Below are positions 35,878-48,700 of a stretch of 64,000 bases of DNA, in pieces; positions within the stretch are counted from its first letter, which is position 1, and each line of letters opens with the position of its first letter. Made by a program: the position numbers and the translations under genes. The stretch covers positions 11,302,001 to 11,366,000 of the forward strand of contig NC_059393.1 in assembly GCF_019703515.2 (NCBI RefSeq). The letters are read 5' to 3'. The notes under the pieces were generated by a model. The model saw only the letters and a program-made list of their open reading frames with translations, made no database searches and was not told the origin of the DNA. This DNA comes from Myxocyprinus asiaticus (taxonomy: Eukaryota; Chordata; Actinopteri; Cypriniformes; Catostomidae).

Positions 35878-36070
35878 AGGGGGCGCTAATTAGCGACGCA
35901 AATGTTTTCAGGCCTTTTATTTTGTGTAATATAAATGCAAAAGTGTTAATGTTATTCTCTGTAAAGTTCAGATTCTAAGCTTTCAAACAATACCTCATAT
36001 GCCTGACCTATGCATACGGGGACTTTAACGTTTTAAGTGTAAACTTTTTTCGCCATGTAGCGCCCCCCTG
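35878..36070. mobile_element. short inverted-end element (MITE-like)
   Basis: Ends AGGGGGCGCT and AGCGCCCCCCT are inverted to each other around about 170 bases without coding. Small and tentative. Confidence 0.45.
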
Positions 36071-36096
36071 TGGACCCCATAGAGATTAAGGGATAT

Positions 36097-36650
36097 CTAC
36101 AGCATAATAGAAGTAATCATTATATAATCCAGTGATTTACCACACTCAAGTCTGACTCTTCCATTGTTTTTGCCAGAATAGTTTGGACTTCTAAGCTTTT
36201 TCTTGACCTCACTGTACCGTTGTCTTTTTTTTTTTATTGCTGATACCTGTGGAACAATCAGGAAAAGCATCAATTGCTTGTCCTTGTATACAACCTTATC
36301 TTTTTTTTTTCTCTCTCTAACAGCGTTCATTACTAAGACTTTGTCCTTATATTTAAGGTACTTCATTATTAGTGCCCTCAGGGGTGCTTTGTCATCCCAT
36401 CTAGAACTCGTAATTGTATGGGCTCATTCAATGATCAGTGGAGAGCAAATCAGTTCCATCCCCAAAGCCTCAGGTAGCCAGCTTTCCAAAAATCCACACA
36501 TATCTCTGCCCTCAGCTTTTTCCGGCAACCCCATCAGCCTTAAATAGGAACATCGTCTGCGGTTTACCCGTTCTTCTGCTTTTGAGGTCAGCATCTCTAT
36601 TCTTCACGGTTTTTGGTCATCCATGGTAATTGTATCCTCCATCTTTAAAT
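36097..36650 (-). mobile_element. L1-type LINE ORF1 fragment
   Basis: Minus strand: LMGLPEKAEGRDMCGFLESW, APLRALIMKYLKYKDKVLVM, YKDKQLMLF, KKRQRYSEVKKKLR. This follows the conserved core and C-terminal domain of L1 ORF1p. Several stops and frameshifts; no ORF2 nearby. Confidence 0.75.
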
Positions 36651-37139
36651 ATTCTGTCTTCGGTCAGTCTAGCAGTCACAGATTTGGTACTTAACGTCCG
36701 TTAAGATGGTAAGCACTGATTCAAATTTGGCCAAAAACTCTGGCTTCTGGTTGATAATTGCTTAAAGGATATCTTAAAAGATTTTTTAAGCTTAATTCAG
36801 CAGATTTTACCACTTCCTCCAAAACAAACATATAAATAGAAAGAGTGCTAAAATATATATTTCCATTTCAGAAGAAATGTCAAAGAAAATAAGTCAAATT
36901 AGAAAATGTAATCTTTAATGTTTAAAGAAAGTAATGACAGAAAAAACTCTGTTTCAAAGCACTGATAATGAACCAGTTCTAAGAACATTTTATTGCCCTG
37001 TTTCTTGAACTGGAGTCCTAAAGCTTGAATCATATTCCTCTCTGAAGACTGAGGCTCCATCTGCCAATGCCTCGTGAACCTGTGTAAACAAGGCACATAT
37101 TTCAGGTCAAAATGATGCAGGAACTTATACATAAGTTAA

Positions 37140-38097
37140 ATTATAAATTGGTGCCGATAGCTAATTTTGGAACTATCGGTTATCAGCAGATATGAACGGC
37201 AATATATATATATATTTTTTTTTTTCATCCATGGCATTGCAGGGTTCTGGAATATAATCGCAGCCTTTGGAGGTGAAAGATAAACAATCACCAAAACCCT
37301 GTGGCAATTAGCTGAGTCTAAATTCATGATGAGTTCTGAGTTCATAATGAGTTTGATTGATGGAGTCCCTAGAGAAAAGGAAAAAAGTCTTTTGTAGGAA
37401 TACCTGAATACCAGACATGTGACAAATGATTGCTAATGATCTACTGTTCATGAAATACTGCTCATATTTGTGATATGACAATGTATACTTTATAGAGTTT
37501 ACATTGCAGTACATTGTAAATGATTGTAAGGGTGCATTTTGTTTCCCTTATTTCATTTTTTTTTTTTTTATTATAAATATGACGTGAAGACCTACTTTCT
37601 AAATATCTGTTTGTTTACTATGTTGTTTTGACATGAGTGTTGTACAGTGGCTAGCATGAACTGTAATTTATCTTGTATGCAATGCATGGCTTATTTGTAT
37701 GGAATGCATAGCATAGCATAGAAGAGAAAGTGGCTGTGAGAAAAAAGTAATGCAAAAGTAACGCTTTACTTTCCATAAAAATAACTTTTTAATTTTTTAA
37801 GGAGTAGCACAATACTCTAATGAGTTTCTTTTAAAAGTAACGTTACCCAACACTGGTTAAAAGTCCCGTGTTATGCACCAAATCGTAATTTTTGTTCTGG
37901 TTATTATTGGGATTTTAGCAACATAAAAAAATGCATCTGGGATTTCAATCAGTTTGGACTCTTGTTGCCTCTATGTCAGTGAGACTAAGAATTTTTTTAG
38001 AAAGAAAACACATTCAATAAATTAATCGGTTATTAGCTTTTTCCACCACATTAGTTATCGCTACCAGCAAAATCAATTATCGGTCGACCTCTATTAT
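37140..38097. mobile_element. composite hAT-like non-autonomous element
   Basis: The right end ATCGGTCGACCTCTA and the left block with GGTGCCGATAG and GGGTTCTGGAATATAATCGC belong to a common fish element. Around 37720-37858 a second hAT-type end (AAAGTAACGTTACCCAACACTGG) suggests another copy inserted in it. No transposase. Confidence 0.6.
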
Positions 38098-38305
38098 CAG
38101 GACCAACAAATACATTATATATTTAAAGGTCTTAGCAAGCTATTTTATGATACAGTAGTGAGATATGCCATATTAGGTACTTGATTTGTTGAATGCTTCA
38201 TAAATAAAAGGACCACAAGCTACTTTTATCACAATGAAATTAATTATTGCTTGGCTTTGAGCCCAAAATGTATGGGAAGACTTGTTGTGCTATGTTTGAT
38301 CTGTA

Positions 38306-39917
38306 CATTTGAAGCAAGAAGTTTACATACACTTAGGTTGATGTCATTAAAACTCATTTTTAACCACTCCACAGATTTCATATTAGCAAATTATAGTTTT
38401 GGCAAGTCGTTTAGGACATCTACTTACATGACACAAGTAATTTTTCTAGCAATTGTTTACAGAAAGATTGCTTCACTTTTAATTGACTATATCACAATTC
38501 CAGTGGGTCAGAAGTTTACATTCACTAAGTTAACTGTGCCTTTAAGCAGCTTGGAAAATTCCAGAAAATGATGTCAAGACTTTAGGCAATTAGCCAATTA
38601 GCTTCTGATAGGCTATTTGGAGTCAACTGGAGGTGTACCTGTGGATGTATTTTAAGGTCTACCTTCAAACTCGGTGTTTCTTTGCTTGACATCATGGGAA
38701 AATATAAAGAAATCAACCAAGACCTCAGAAAAAAAATTGTGGACCTTCACAAGTCAGGTTCATCCTTGGGAGAAATTTCCAAATGCCTGAAGGTACCACG
38801 TTCATCTGTACAAACAACAGTACAGCAGTATAAACACCACGCAGCCATCATACCGCTCAGCAAGGAGACATTCTGTCCAACAGATGAACATAATTTGGTG
38901 CGAAAAGTGCAAATCAATCCCAGAACAACAGCAAAGGACCTTGTGAAGATGCTGGAGGAAACAGGTAGACAAGTATCTATATCCACAGTAAAATGAGTTC
39001 TATATCGACATACCTGAAAGGCTTCTCAGCAAGGAAGAAGCCACTGCTCCAAAACTGCCACAAAAAAGCCAGACTACAGTTTGCAAGTGCACATGGGGAC
39101 AAAGATCTTACTTTTTGGAGAAATGTCCTTTGGTCTGATGAAACAAAAACTGAACTGTTTGACCATAATGACCATTGTTATGTTTGGAGGAAAAAGGGTG
39201 AGGCTTGCAAGCCATAGATCACCATCCCAACCGTGAAGCATTGGCATGGCAGCATCATGTTGTGGGGGTATTTTGCTGCAAGAGGGACTGGTTCACTTCA
39301 CAAAATAGATGGCATCATGAGGAAGGAAAATTATATGGATATATTGAAGCAACATCTCAAGACATCAGCCAGGAAGTTAAAGCTCGGTCGCAAATGGGTC
39401 TTCCAAATGGACAATGACCCCAAGCATACCTCCAAAATTGTGGCAAAATGGCTTAAGGACAAAAGTCAAGGTATTGGAGTGGCCATCACAAAGCCCTGAC
39501 CTCAATTTGTGGGCAGAACTGAAAAAGCATGTGTGAGCAAGGAGGCCTAAAAACCTGACTCAGTTACACCAGTTCTGTCTGGAGGAATGGGCCAAAATTC
39601 CAGCAAATTATTGTGAGAAGCTTGTGGAAGGCTACCCAATACGTTTGACCCAATTTAAACAATTTAAAGGCAATGCTACCAAATACGAACCAAGTGTATG
39701 TAAACTTTTGACCCACTGGGAATGTGGTGAAAGTAATAAAAGCTGAAATAAATCTTACTCTCTACTATTATTCTGACATTTCACATTCTTAAAATAAAAT
39801 AGTGATCCTAACTGACCTAAGACAGGGAATGCTTTCTACGATTAAATGTCAGGAATTGTGAAAAACTAAATTTAAATATATTTGGCAAAGGTGTATGTAA
39901 ACTTCTGACTTCAACTG
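38306..39917 (+). mobile_element. full-length Sleeping-Beauty-like Tc1 transposon, inactive
   Basis: Right end CTTCTGACTTCAACTG followed by TA; left end decayed (CATTTGAAGCAAGAAGTTTAC). The transposase begins at 38694 (MGKYKEINQDLRKKIVDLHK) with a paired-type helix-turn-helix region, stops at 38994-38996, shifts frame, and retains WSDETKTELF and [11 protein letters not shown]. The NPIE segment is damaged (CCCTGACCTCAATTTGTGGG, bases missing). A second, truncated copy is at 57352-58344. Confidence 0.9.
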
Positions 39918-40237
39918 TATGTGATGCCAAACATTGGTTCTTATGTGTCTCATAACCGAACACAACATACTAGGGCTGGGCATTGCTACAGATTTCCCAA
40001 TTCGATTCCGTTTCACAATCTCTCGATTCGATTCCGATTTTGATTTGATCATGATTCATTTGGGTACATTTAAGTTATAAAGGCCATTTTGCTTACATCC
40101 AGGGCCTGAACTAGGGTTTGAAAACTAGTGAGGTCTGGGGTGCCCCAACAGAAAATATATTGTTGGGTCAGTCCATCTGATGTCGCCCAATAATTGTAAA
40201 GTTGGTTGCTTGACCATTTTTAATTTAAATTAAAAAA

Positions 40238-40676
40238 AAATTTTATCCACTTTTCTCCCCAATTTGGAATGCCCAATTCCCACTATTTACTAGGTCCTCA
40301 CGGTGGTGCGGTTACTCACTTCAATCCGGGTGGCAGAGGACAATTCTCAGTTGCCTCCGCTTCTGAGAGAGTCAATCCGTGCATCTTATCATGTGGCTCA
40401 CTGTGCATGACACCGCGAAGACTCCGCAAGTTGAGGCTCATGCTACTCTCCGCGATACACAAACAATTTACCACGCAGCCCATTGAGAGCGAGAACAACT
40501 AATCGCAACAATGAGGAGGTTACCCCATGTGAATCAACCCTTCCTAGCAACCGGGCCAATCTGGTTGCTTGGGAGACCTGGCTGGAGTCACTTAACACAC
40601 CCTGGATTCGAACTTGCGACTCCAGGGGTGGTAGTCAGCGTCTATACTTGCTGAGCTACCCAGGCCCCTTTTCCTA
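40238..40676 (-). mobile_element. tRNA-derived SINE, copy 1
   Basis: On the minus strand the head reads GGGGCCTGGGTAGCTCAGC (A-box like), then AAGTTCGAATCCAGGG (B-box like). The body includes the inverse of CCTAGCAACCGGGCCAAT. A related copy is at 59712-60137. It is inserted in the left arm of the inverted-repeat element. Confidence 0.85.
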
Positions 40677-40889
40677 ATTTTTTTGAGTAATTACCTCTAT
40701 TTATTGGTATTGCAAAACCACCTGTTTTTTCTTTTTCTTTTTCTTGGTTTAACCACTCACCATTTTTATGTCATGGCGAGCAACAAATTTTGGTAATACA
40801 GATGTATATGGAAACCTCAATATCTTAGCTCAGGATGGTCCTAGCTCCTTGAAACAAAAAACAATCTCTATAGCACATAACAAGGTACA

Positions 40890-41222
40890 TGTCTTCTTCT
40901 TTTGGCTGCTCCTGTTAGGGGTCAAAACAGCAGACCATCCATGATCTGCATATTTGACTTGGCACAGGTTTTATGCTGGATGCCCTTCCTGACGCAACCC
41001 CCAGTGGATGGGGGACTCACACTCACACCTACGGGGCAATTAAGAGTCTCCAATTCACTTAACCTGCATGTTTTGGACTTGTGGGGAAAACTGGAGCACC
41101 CAGAGGAAACCCATACAAACACGGGGGGAACATGCAAATTCCACACAGAAAGGCCCAGTTGAGCCAGGACTTGAACCCGGGACCTTCTTGCTGTGAGGTG
41201 CTAACCACTGAGCCACCGCGCT
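40890..41222 (-). mobile_element. DANA-like tRNA-derived SINE
   Basis: The minus-strand head CGGTGGCTCAGTGGTTAGC and GGGTTCAAGTCCTGG give A and B boxes, followed by TCTGTGTGGAATTTGCATG and GTTTCCTCTGGGTGCTCC. This matches the zebrafish DANA SINE layout as I remember it. Both strands carry shadow frames. Confidence 0.8.
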
Positions 41223-42390
41223 GAAAGTTCCACATTTAGGGTCAGTAAAATGGGAAGGGTTCATATGAACAGTGTCATAAACAGAGTTATGGTGTTGTTT
41301 CTCCTGTGATAAAAGCTGTAAGTGACTACAGCTCAGAAGAAAAGGAGTTACTGTGTTCAGTGGTAAGATGTGATGTTACATCAGTTTGTAAGTACTATGA
41401 AAACAAATTTCTATTGAAATATCATCACCTATTTGGTAACAGTTGTTGTAATCCATTGGAATATCACAAAAAATCTATTACAAAAGGACTACAAGAAATT
41501 TGATTAGAGCAGATATCAAAGGAAAAGAACTATCCACTTAAACTTGTCCCTGGTAGGTCACTGTGTCCCACCTGCAACAAAAATGAAATAAAAATGTGAT
41601 TGAAAAAGAAACATGTATGGAGCAGTGTGAGGACTATGTATTAACCAAAGATTCTCTTCAGAAGGTTGACTCAGCTTGTGCTGCTCTTGAAGTATCCCCT
41701 GCATCCTAGCTCTGTAACCAGTGGAATCTCAAACTCAAAATTTTTACAGCAAAATGCTACTATAGAGGACTTATTTCTGTGAAAATTTCAGGTTCCTATC
41801 TGGTCCCCCACCAGAGATAATCCATCCGAAAATGAGGGGAAATGTTAAAAAAATTGCACTCTCGCCCCCATAAAAGAAAAATAAGAGAAGTCAAAAGCCT
41901 GAAATGTTCTGCATGCACTCTATACTAACCTAGGTACCCCCTAAAATACATTTAGGACTGAGACTCAAACACTTCCTATTAAAAATTGACCCTAAAAGTG
42001 GAACTTTCAGCGATTTTGATTATTACATTAGGACTTAAGTTCTAATTCTAAGAACAAGAATGTGTATACTTGTACCTTGTAATGTGCTCTAGAGATCAGT
42101 TTTTGTTCCAAGGAGCTAGGACCATCCTGAGCTTAGATACTGAGGTTTCCGTAAACATCCGTTTAACCAACATTTGTTGTGCGCCATGACACAAAGTTGG
42201 CCACTGTGGTTAAACCAAGTAAAATAAAAAACTGGTGGTTTTGCAATACTAATACATAGAGGTAATCACTAAAAAAAAAATTAGGAAAATTAAAAATGGT
42301 CAAGCAAACAGTGTTGGACCACTTGAGATAGATTAACCCGGTTACGTAGAAACAAAAGTCAGAACAATAGTGTCTGAGGTCTTTTATTTA

Positions 42391-44004
<1,614 letters not shown>

Positions 44005-45204
44005 TATGTTGTACCTAGACAGAGGTCGTAACAATATACAAATATATTTGAACATACAACATGAACAACACAATTAAATGCCTGATACGCAGACCTAGTG
44101 TTATTTAACTTTATGTAGCTAAATTCCAGGGTTAGTTACCTACTTGTTATTATCTGTCTTGATAGTTATTTATTTTTATAGGACTGACATAGACATTATA
44201 TACATACTGTTTACTTTAATCCATAATAAATTGTAGCAGACAGCTTGCTTTATATATTCAGTTTAGCAAAAGTTCAAGGGCTCATCAAATCTTTATAGTT
44301 CTTTATCATTTATATTATAACTTTATGATTTAGCTGTGCAGCAATTGTAGAAATTGGACAGTCTACATTTAAGTTGAAATAACAACAAACTGAAAGAAAA
44401 GTATTACTTTTTAGAGACTTACATTAGCTCTGTGATCAGATATTTCACCTTATGAAATAATGCACGTTTTTAACATTTGGGCTCGCTCAAGCAATGTCAT
44501 TACTAATTAAATCGCATTTTTGACACATTGTCAAAGTTACGTTCAAAAACTTACAGATAATGATGATCATTGCTTTTGTCTTACCGAATGCGATATATTG
44601 CCAGCAAATCTGCCTGTTGTCTTTTTCATTCTTTTCAGTTTAAGTGCCATCGATGCAAAGCATTGGGTGGGAGGGGCTACACCAGCATCCTCTCTCACAA
44701 CTCTCACACAGCGGACACTAAACAGCATAGCCAACTGTCTAATCTTAATTATGCATGCAGACGCACACAGGAGAATTTTTCAACCATTGATTTTTCACTG
44801 AGTCGTTTATAGTTTCAAATTGTATTGTATTTACAGAGTTAAATACTAATGCATAGTGCAAAATTTGGTCGTATATGCAAGTGATTTACTCGCATTGTAG
44901 AGGGTTGAGTAAAAAAAAAACATCTTGGGATTTAAGAATCGTTATAGAGATCAAATGAAGATCTTGATGCATCTGAAAATGTATATGTTTTACATAGCCT
45001 AACGACATACACTCTTTATTATGCAGAAGTGAAAATGAAATTTGACAGCTACAGTGGAGGGCAAATATTTTGTGGGTTACTCACACAAAGCTTTCATATG
45101 TCTTGAAATGTAGTACTGTATAAAAATTGTACGGACATCTTTATTTCTTGCCATTTTGGAAGCTCAAGATTGTCATTCAGGTTTGGAATAACATGCCCTG
45201 AAAA
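44005..45204. other. region downstream of clcc1 copy A, no gene seen
   Basis: A/T-rich. It could hold the clcc1 3' UTR or a further 3' exon, because the last recognised exon ends at a possible donor (45219). I could not identify such an exon. Confidence 0.4.
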
Positions 45205-45756
45205 TCAGTCAATACTTACATCATTCCCTTGATCTGCTCCTACTGTTTTCACATCAATTTGTTGAGAAGACAGATTGCTTGCGGGCACATTCTCACTAGT
45301 ATCTAGAGTCTGTGTGCCTTCCTGCTCCCTTTTGTCCATGGGAGTTGGATTATCCTCTTTTTCTTTCTTTTGAACATCCTCTGTTTCAGGCTCTCCACCT
45401 TCCTCTATGCCAGGTTCCTCTTCTTGCCTCTGTTGTTGAAGATCAGTCTCATCCTCACTAGAGATGTTTCCTGCAGAGCGTAGGGTCTCCACCTGTACCG
45501 TCTGGGCCTGTTGATTGCTTCTGTCTGCTGGCTGAGGGACATTAGCATTGTTTCCTGATTGACTGATCCTGTTGGCCTCCTGGTGCACTTGTGGCGGCTG
45601 TGGGGCATCACCTCCGGCCCATGCTCCCCCATCCTCCCTTAGTTGCGGAGCTTGATGTTGCCATAATACAGGGGGTGGTGGGTCCTGACGGTGACCAAGG
45701 CGGGGCCAGGGTACTGCATGATGGATAGCTGCTTGAGCACTTCCATACATAAACAC
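45205..45756 (-). CDS. clcc1: clcc1-A exon 9 (cytosolic C-terminal tail)
   Basis: Acceptor TCTGTCCTCAG. Begins [17 protein letters not shown], then a low-complexity tail rich in Gln, Glu and Pro ([18 protein letters not shown]). Near the end, AATGAT|GTAAGT is a consensus donor (45219-45218) four codons before the stop TGA, so either the frame ends here (VSID) or another exon follows. Confidence 0.85.
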   Translation of the reverse strand: MFMYGSAQAAIHHAVPWPRLGHRQDPPPPVLWQHQAPQLREDGGAWAGGDAPQPPQVHQEANRISQSGNNANVPQPADRSNQQAQTVQVETLRSAGNISSEDETDLQQQRQEEEPGIEEGGEPETEDVQKKEKEDNPTPMDKREQEGTQTLDTSENVPASNLSSQQIDVKTVGADQGNDVSID

Positions 45757-48700
45757 CTGAGGACAGAAAGGGTGCGATTGCTTTATTATACTTTTTAAAA
45801 CTAAATGAGAGATATATTATTATAAAGTTTCCTTTTCACTGCTCTTACAAAGATGGCTGCTGCAATAATGAGAAGTACAGGGATTTGGAGAGTGACTGGA
45901 AGATCCTTGAGCAAGGCTCTGAGGAACTCACTAATGCCCTGCCCAATGTGCTTCAGGGGATCTGTGATGAAGCCGGTTATAGTGACCGTGACAGCCTGTA
46001 AAAACACAAAAACATATGCATTTCATTGCATCTCTTATCAGGTTCAAGCTAAAGGAATAATTCACCCAAAAGTGAAAATTCTATCCACATTTATTCACCC
46101 TCGAGTCATTCCAACCCTGTATGACTTTCCTTCTTCTGTGGAACACAAAACGAGAAATTTTAATGAATGCACTGGTTTCCTCACTATTCTGAAGTCATAT
46201 GATAGCTTTGGATGAGAATCAGACTGACTGGAACATTGAGTCAAGAACCAAATCAGTCCGATTTGTGAACAAAGCTTCCAGACCGGTTTTTTGAATCGAA
46301 TAAATCGATCAATGGAGAAGATCCGACTCAAAAGAATGATTCGTTAACAAATCAGGCATCACTATATTACTCAAGAACGTACTAAAGAGAGCTAGGGCGG
46401 ATGTCGAGATTTTCAGAGTATAGTAAACAGCTAAAATTTATGTCTGTTCCTAACACAAAACTATTGTACGAATTCAGAAGACTTTGAATGTAGTGCAAGT
46501 CAATATTTATTATATTTTTATAGTGCTTTTGAGTCACTTTTTAAGCTTGTAAGCTCCAGTCCCCATTCAGTGTAACTGCACAAAAAAGTGAACAGTACAT
46601 TCATCAACACTTTAATGCATCCCTCTGGTCTTTTGTGACCCGAGACCTCACTCTACCGTGTACCTCATCCATTTTTTGGAGTTATGCCCACACCTCTTTA
46701 GTATTCCACAACCTTCGTCTTCTAAATAGTGTAACAAAAGAAAAATGGCAAAAAATATATATTTTTTATAACGGCTTGATTACCAAAAGTGTATAGGGTC
46801 ATTAAAGACCTGTGATATGTAATAGTGTCACTTTATTTGTGCTTACATAAATCATATTTTTATGATTAATTAATATCTATTTAAGTTTACAATCACAGGA
46901 TATCTATTTCTTTATTACAAGACAAATGAGTAGTATATTCATACAAATGACTATTACAGTATGTCACGTTGATTTTCAGTGTAACAATGGTGAATTATCA
47001 GTATATTATATGCATGTACTGTACACACACATATTCTACATTTCTTACGGTGGTGCTGATGTTTTAGTGATTGACTTGCTATATATGCTATTTGACTAAG
47101 AAGCAACATAGCAAAACTATAGTAAGTGTAACACATGAACATTATAATTTGGCAAGTGTCATTTTGGTGCACTACTGAAATTATGTAAGTTGTGCATCTA
47201 TTTAGACTTATATGTGTAGCTTATGTGTATCTTACTGAGTGTGTGGAAGTAATTAATCCTGTTCTTTATTTGATACATCATCTCTTTGATATATAAAAAA
47301 TAAAACATAAAAACATATCAGAATATATTCTATTGTAATTTTCTTGAAAATGTTTTGAAAATTTGACACTATCTGGGTAGATTCATTTGTGATAGATATA
47401 CAGTGCATCCGGAAAGTATTCACAGCGCTTCACTTTTTCCACATTTTGTTATGTTACAGCCTTATTCCAAAATGGATTAAATTCATTATTTTCCTCAAAA
47501 TTCCACAAACAATACCCCATAATGACAACGTGAAAGAAGTTTTTTTGAAATCTTTGCAAATTTATTAAAAAACGGAAAAAAAAAAAAACAACAACTAACA
47601 CATGTACATAAGTATTCACAGCCTTTGCTCAATACTTTGTTGAAGCACCTTTGGCACCAATTACATCCTCAAGTCTTTTTGAGTATGATGTTACAAGCTT
47701 GGCACACCTATTTTTGGGCAGTTTCTCCCATTCTTCTTTGCAGGACCTCTCAAGCTCCATCAGGTTGGATGGGGAGCGTCGGTGCACAGCCATTTTCAGA
47801 TCTCTCCAGAGATGTTCAATCGGGTTCAAGTCTGGGCACTGGCTGGGCCACTCAAGGACATTCACAGAGTTGTCCCGTAGCCACTCCTTTGTTATCTTGG
47901 CTGTGTGCTTAGGGTCGTTGTCCTGTTGGAAGATGAACCTTCGCCCCAGTCTGAGGTCCAGAGCGCTCTGGAGCAGGTTTTCATCAAGGATGTCTCTGTA
48001 CATTGCTGCATTCAACTTTCCCTCAATCCTGACTAGTCTCCCAGTTCCTGCCGCTGAAAAACATCCCCACAGCATGATGCTGCCACCACCATGCTTTACT
48101 GTAGGGATGGTATTGGCCAGGTGATGAGCGGTGCCTGGTTTCCTCCAGACATTACGCTTGCCATTCAGGCCAAAGAGTTCAATCTTTGTTTCTCATGGTC
48201 TGAGAGTCCTTCAGGTGCCTTTTGGCAAACTCTAGGCGGGCTGTCATGTGCCTTTTACGGAGGAGTGGCTTCCGTCTGGCCACTCTACCATACAGGCCTG
48301 ATTGGTGGAGTGCTGCAGAGATGGTTGTTCTTCTGGAAGGTTCTCCTCTCTCCACAGAGAAATGCTGGAGCTCCGTCAGAGTGACCATCGGGTTCTTGGT
48401 CACCTCCCTGACTAAGGCCCTTCTCCCCCGATCACTCAGTTTGGCCAGGCGGCCAGCTCTAGGAAGAGTCCTGGTGGTTCCAAACTTCTTCCATTTACGG
48501 ATGATGGAGGCCACTGTGCTCATTGGGACCTTCAATGCTGCAGAAATTTTTCTGTACCCTTCCCCGGATCTGTGCCTCGATACAATCCTGTCTCGGAGGT
48601 TTACAGACAATTCCTTGGACTTCATGGCTTGGTTTGTGCTCTGACATGCACTGTTAACTGTGGGACCTTATATAGACAGGTGTGTGCCTTTCCAAATCAT

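Larger units (their letters stand above)
40165..42335. mobile_element. large inverted-repeat element invaded by two SINEs
   Basis: The left arm (about 40165-40237 plus 40677-40885) is the inverse of the right arm (about 42080-42335). Shared words include TTGCTTGACCATTTTTAAT, GCTCAGGATGGTCCTAGCTC and TTGGTTTAACCA. A SINE splits the left arm and another lies just inside it. The interior (41223-42080) has no transposase I recognise. It resembles a non-autonomous DNA transposon with about 250-bp ends; family unknown. Confidence 0.75.

Noticed and set aside
36203..36629. Plus-strand frames at 36203-36629 as a gene
   Set aside because: The minus strand encodes a recognisable L1 ORF1 here; the plus-strand frames are its shadow.
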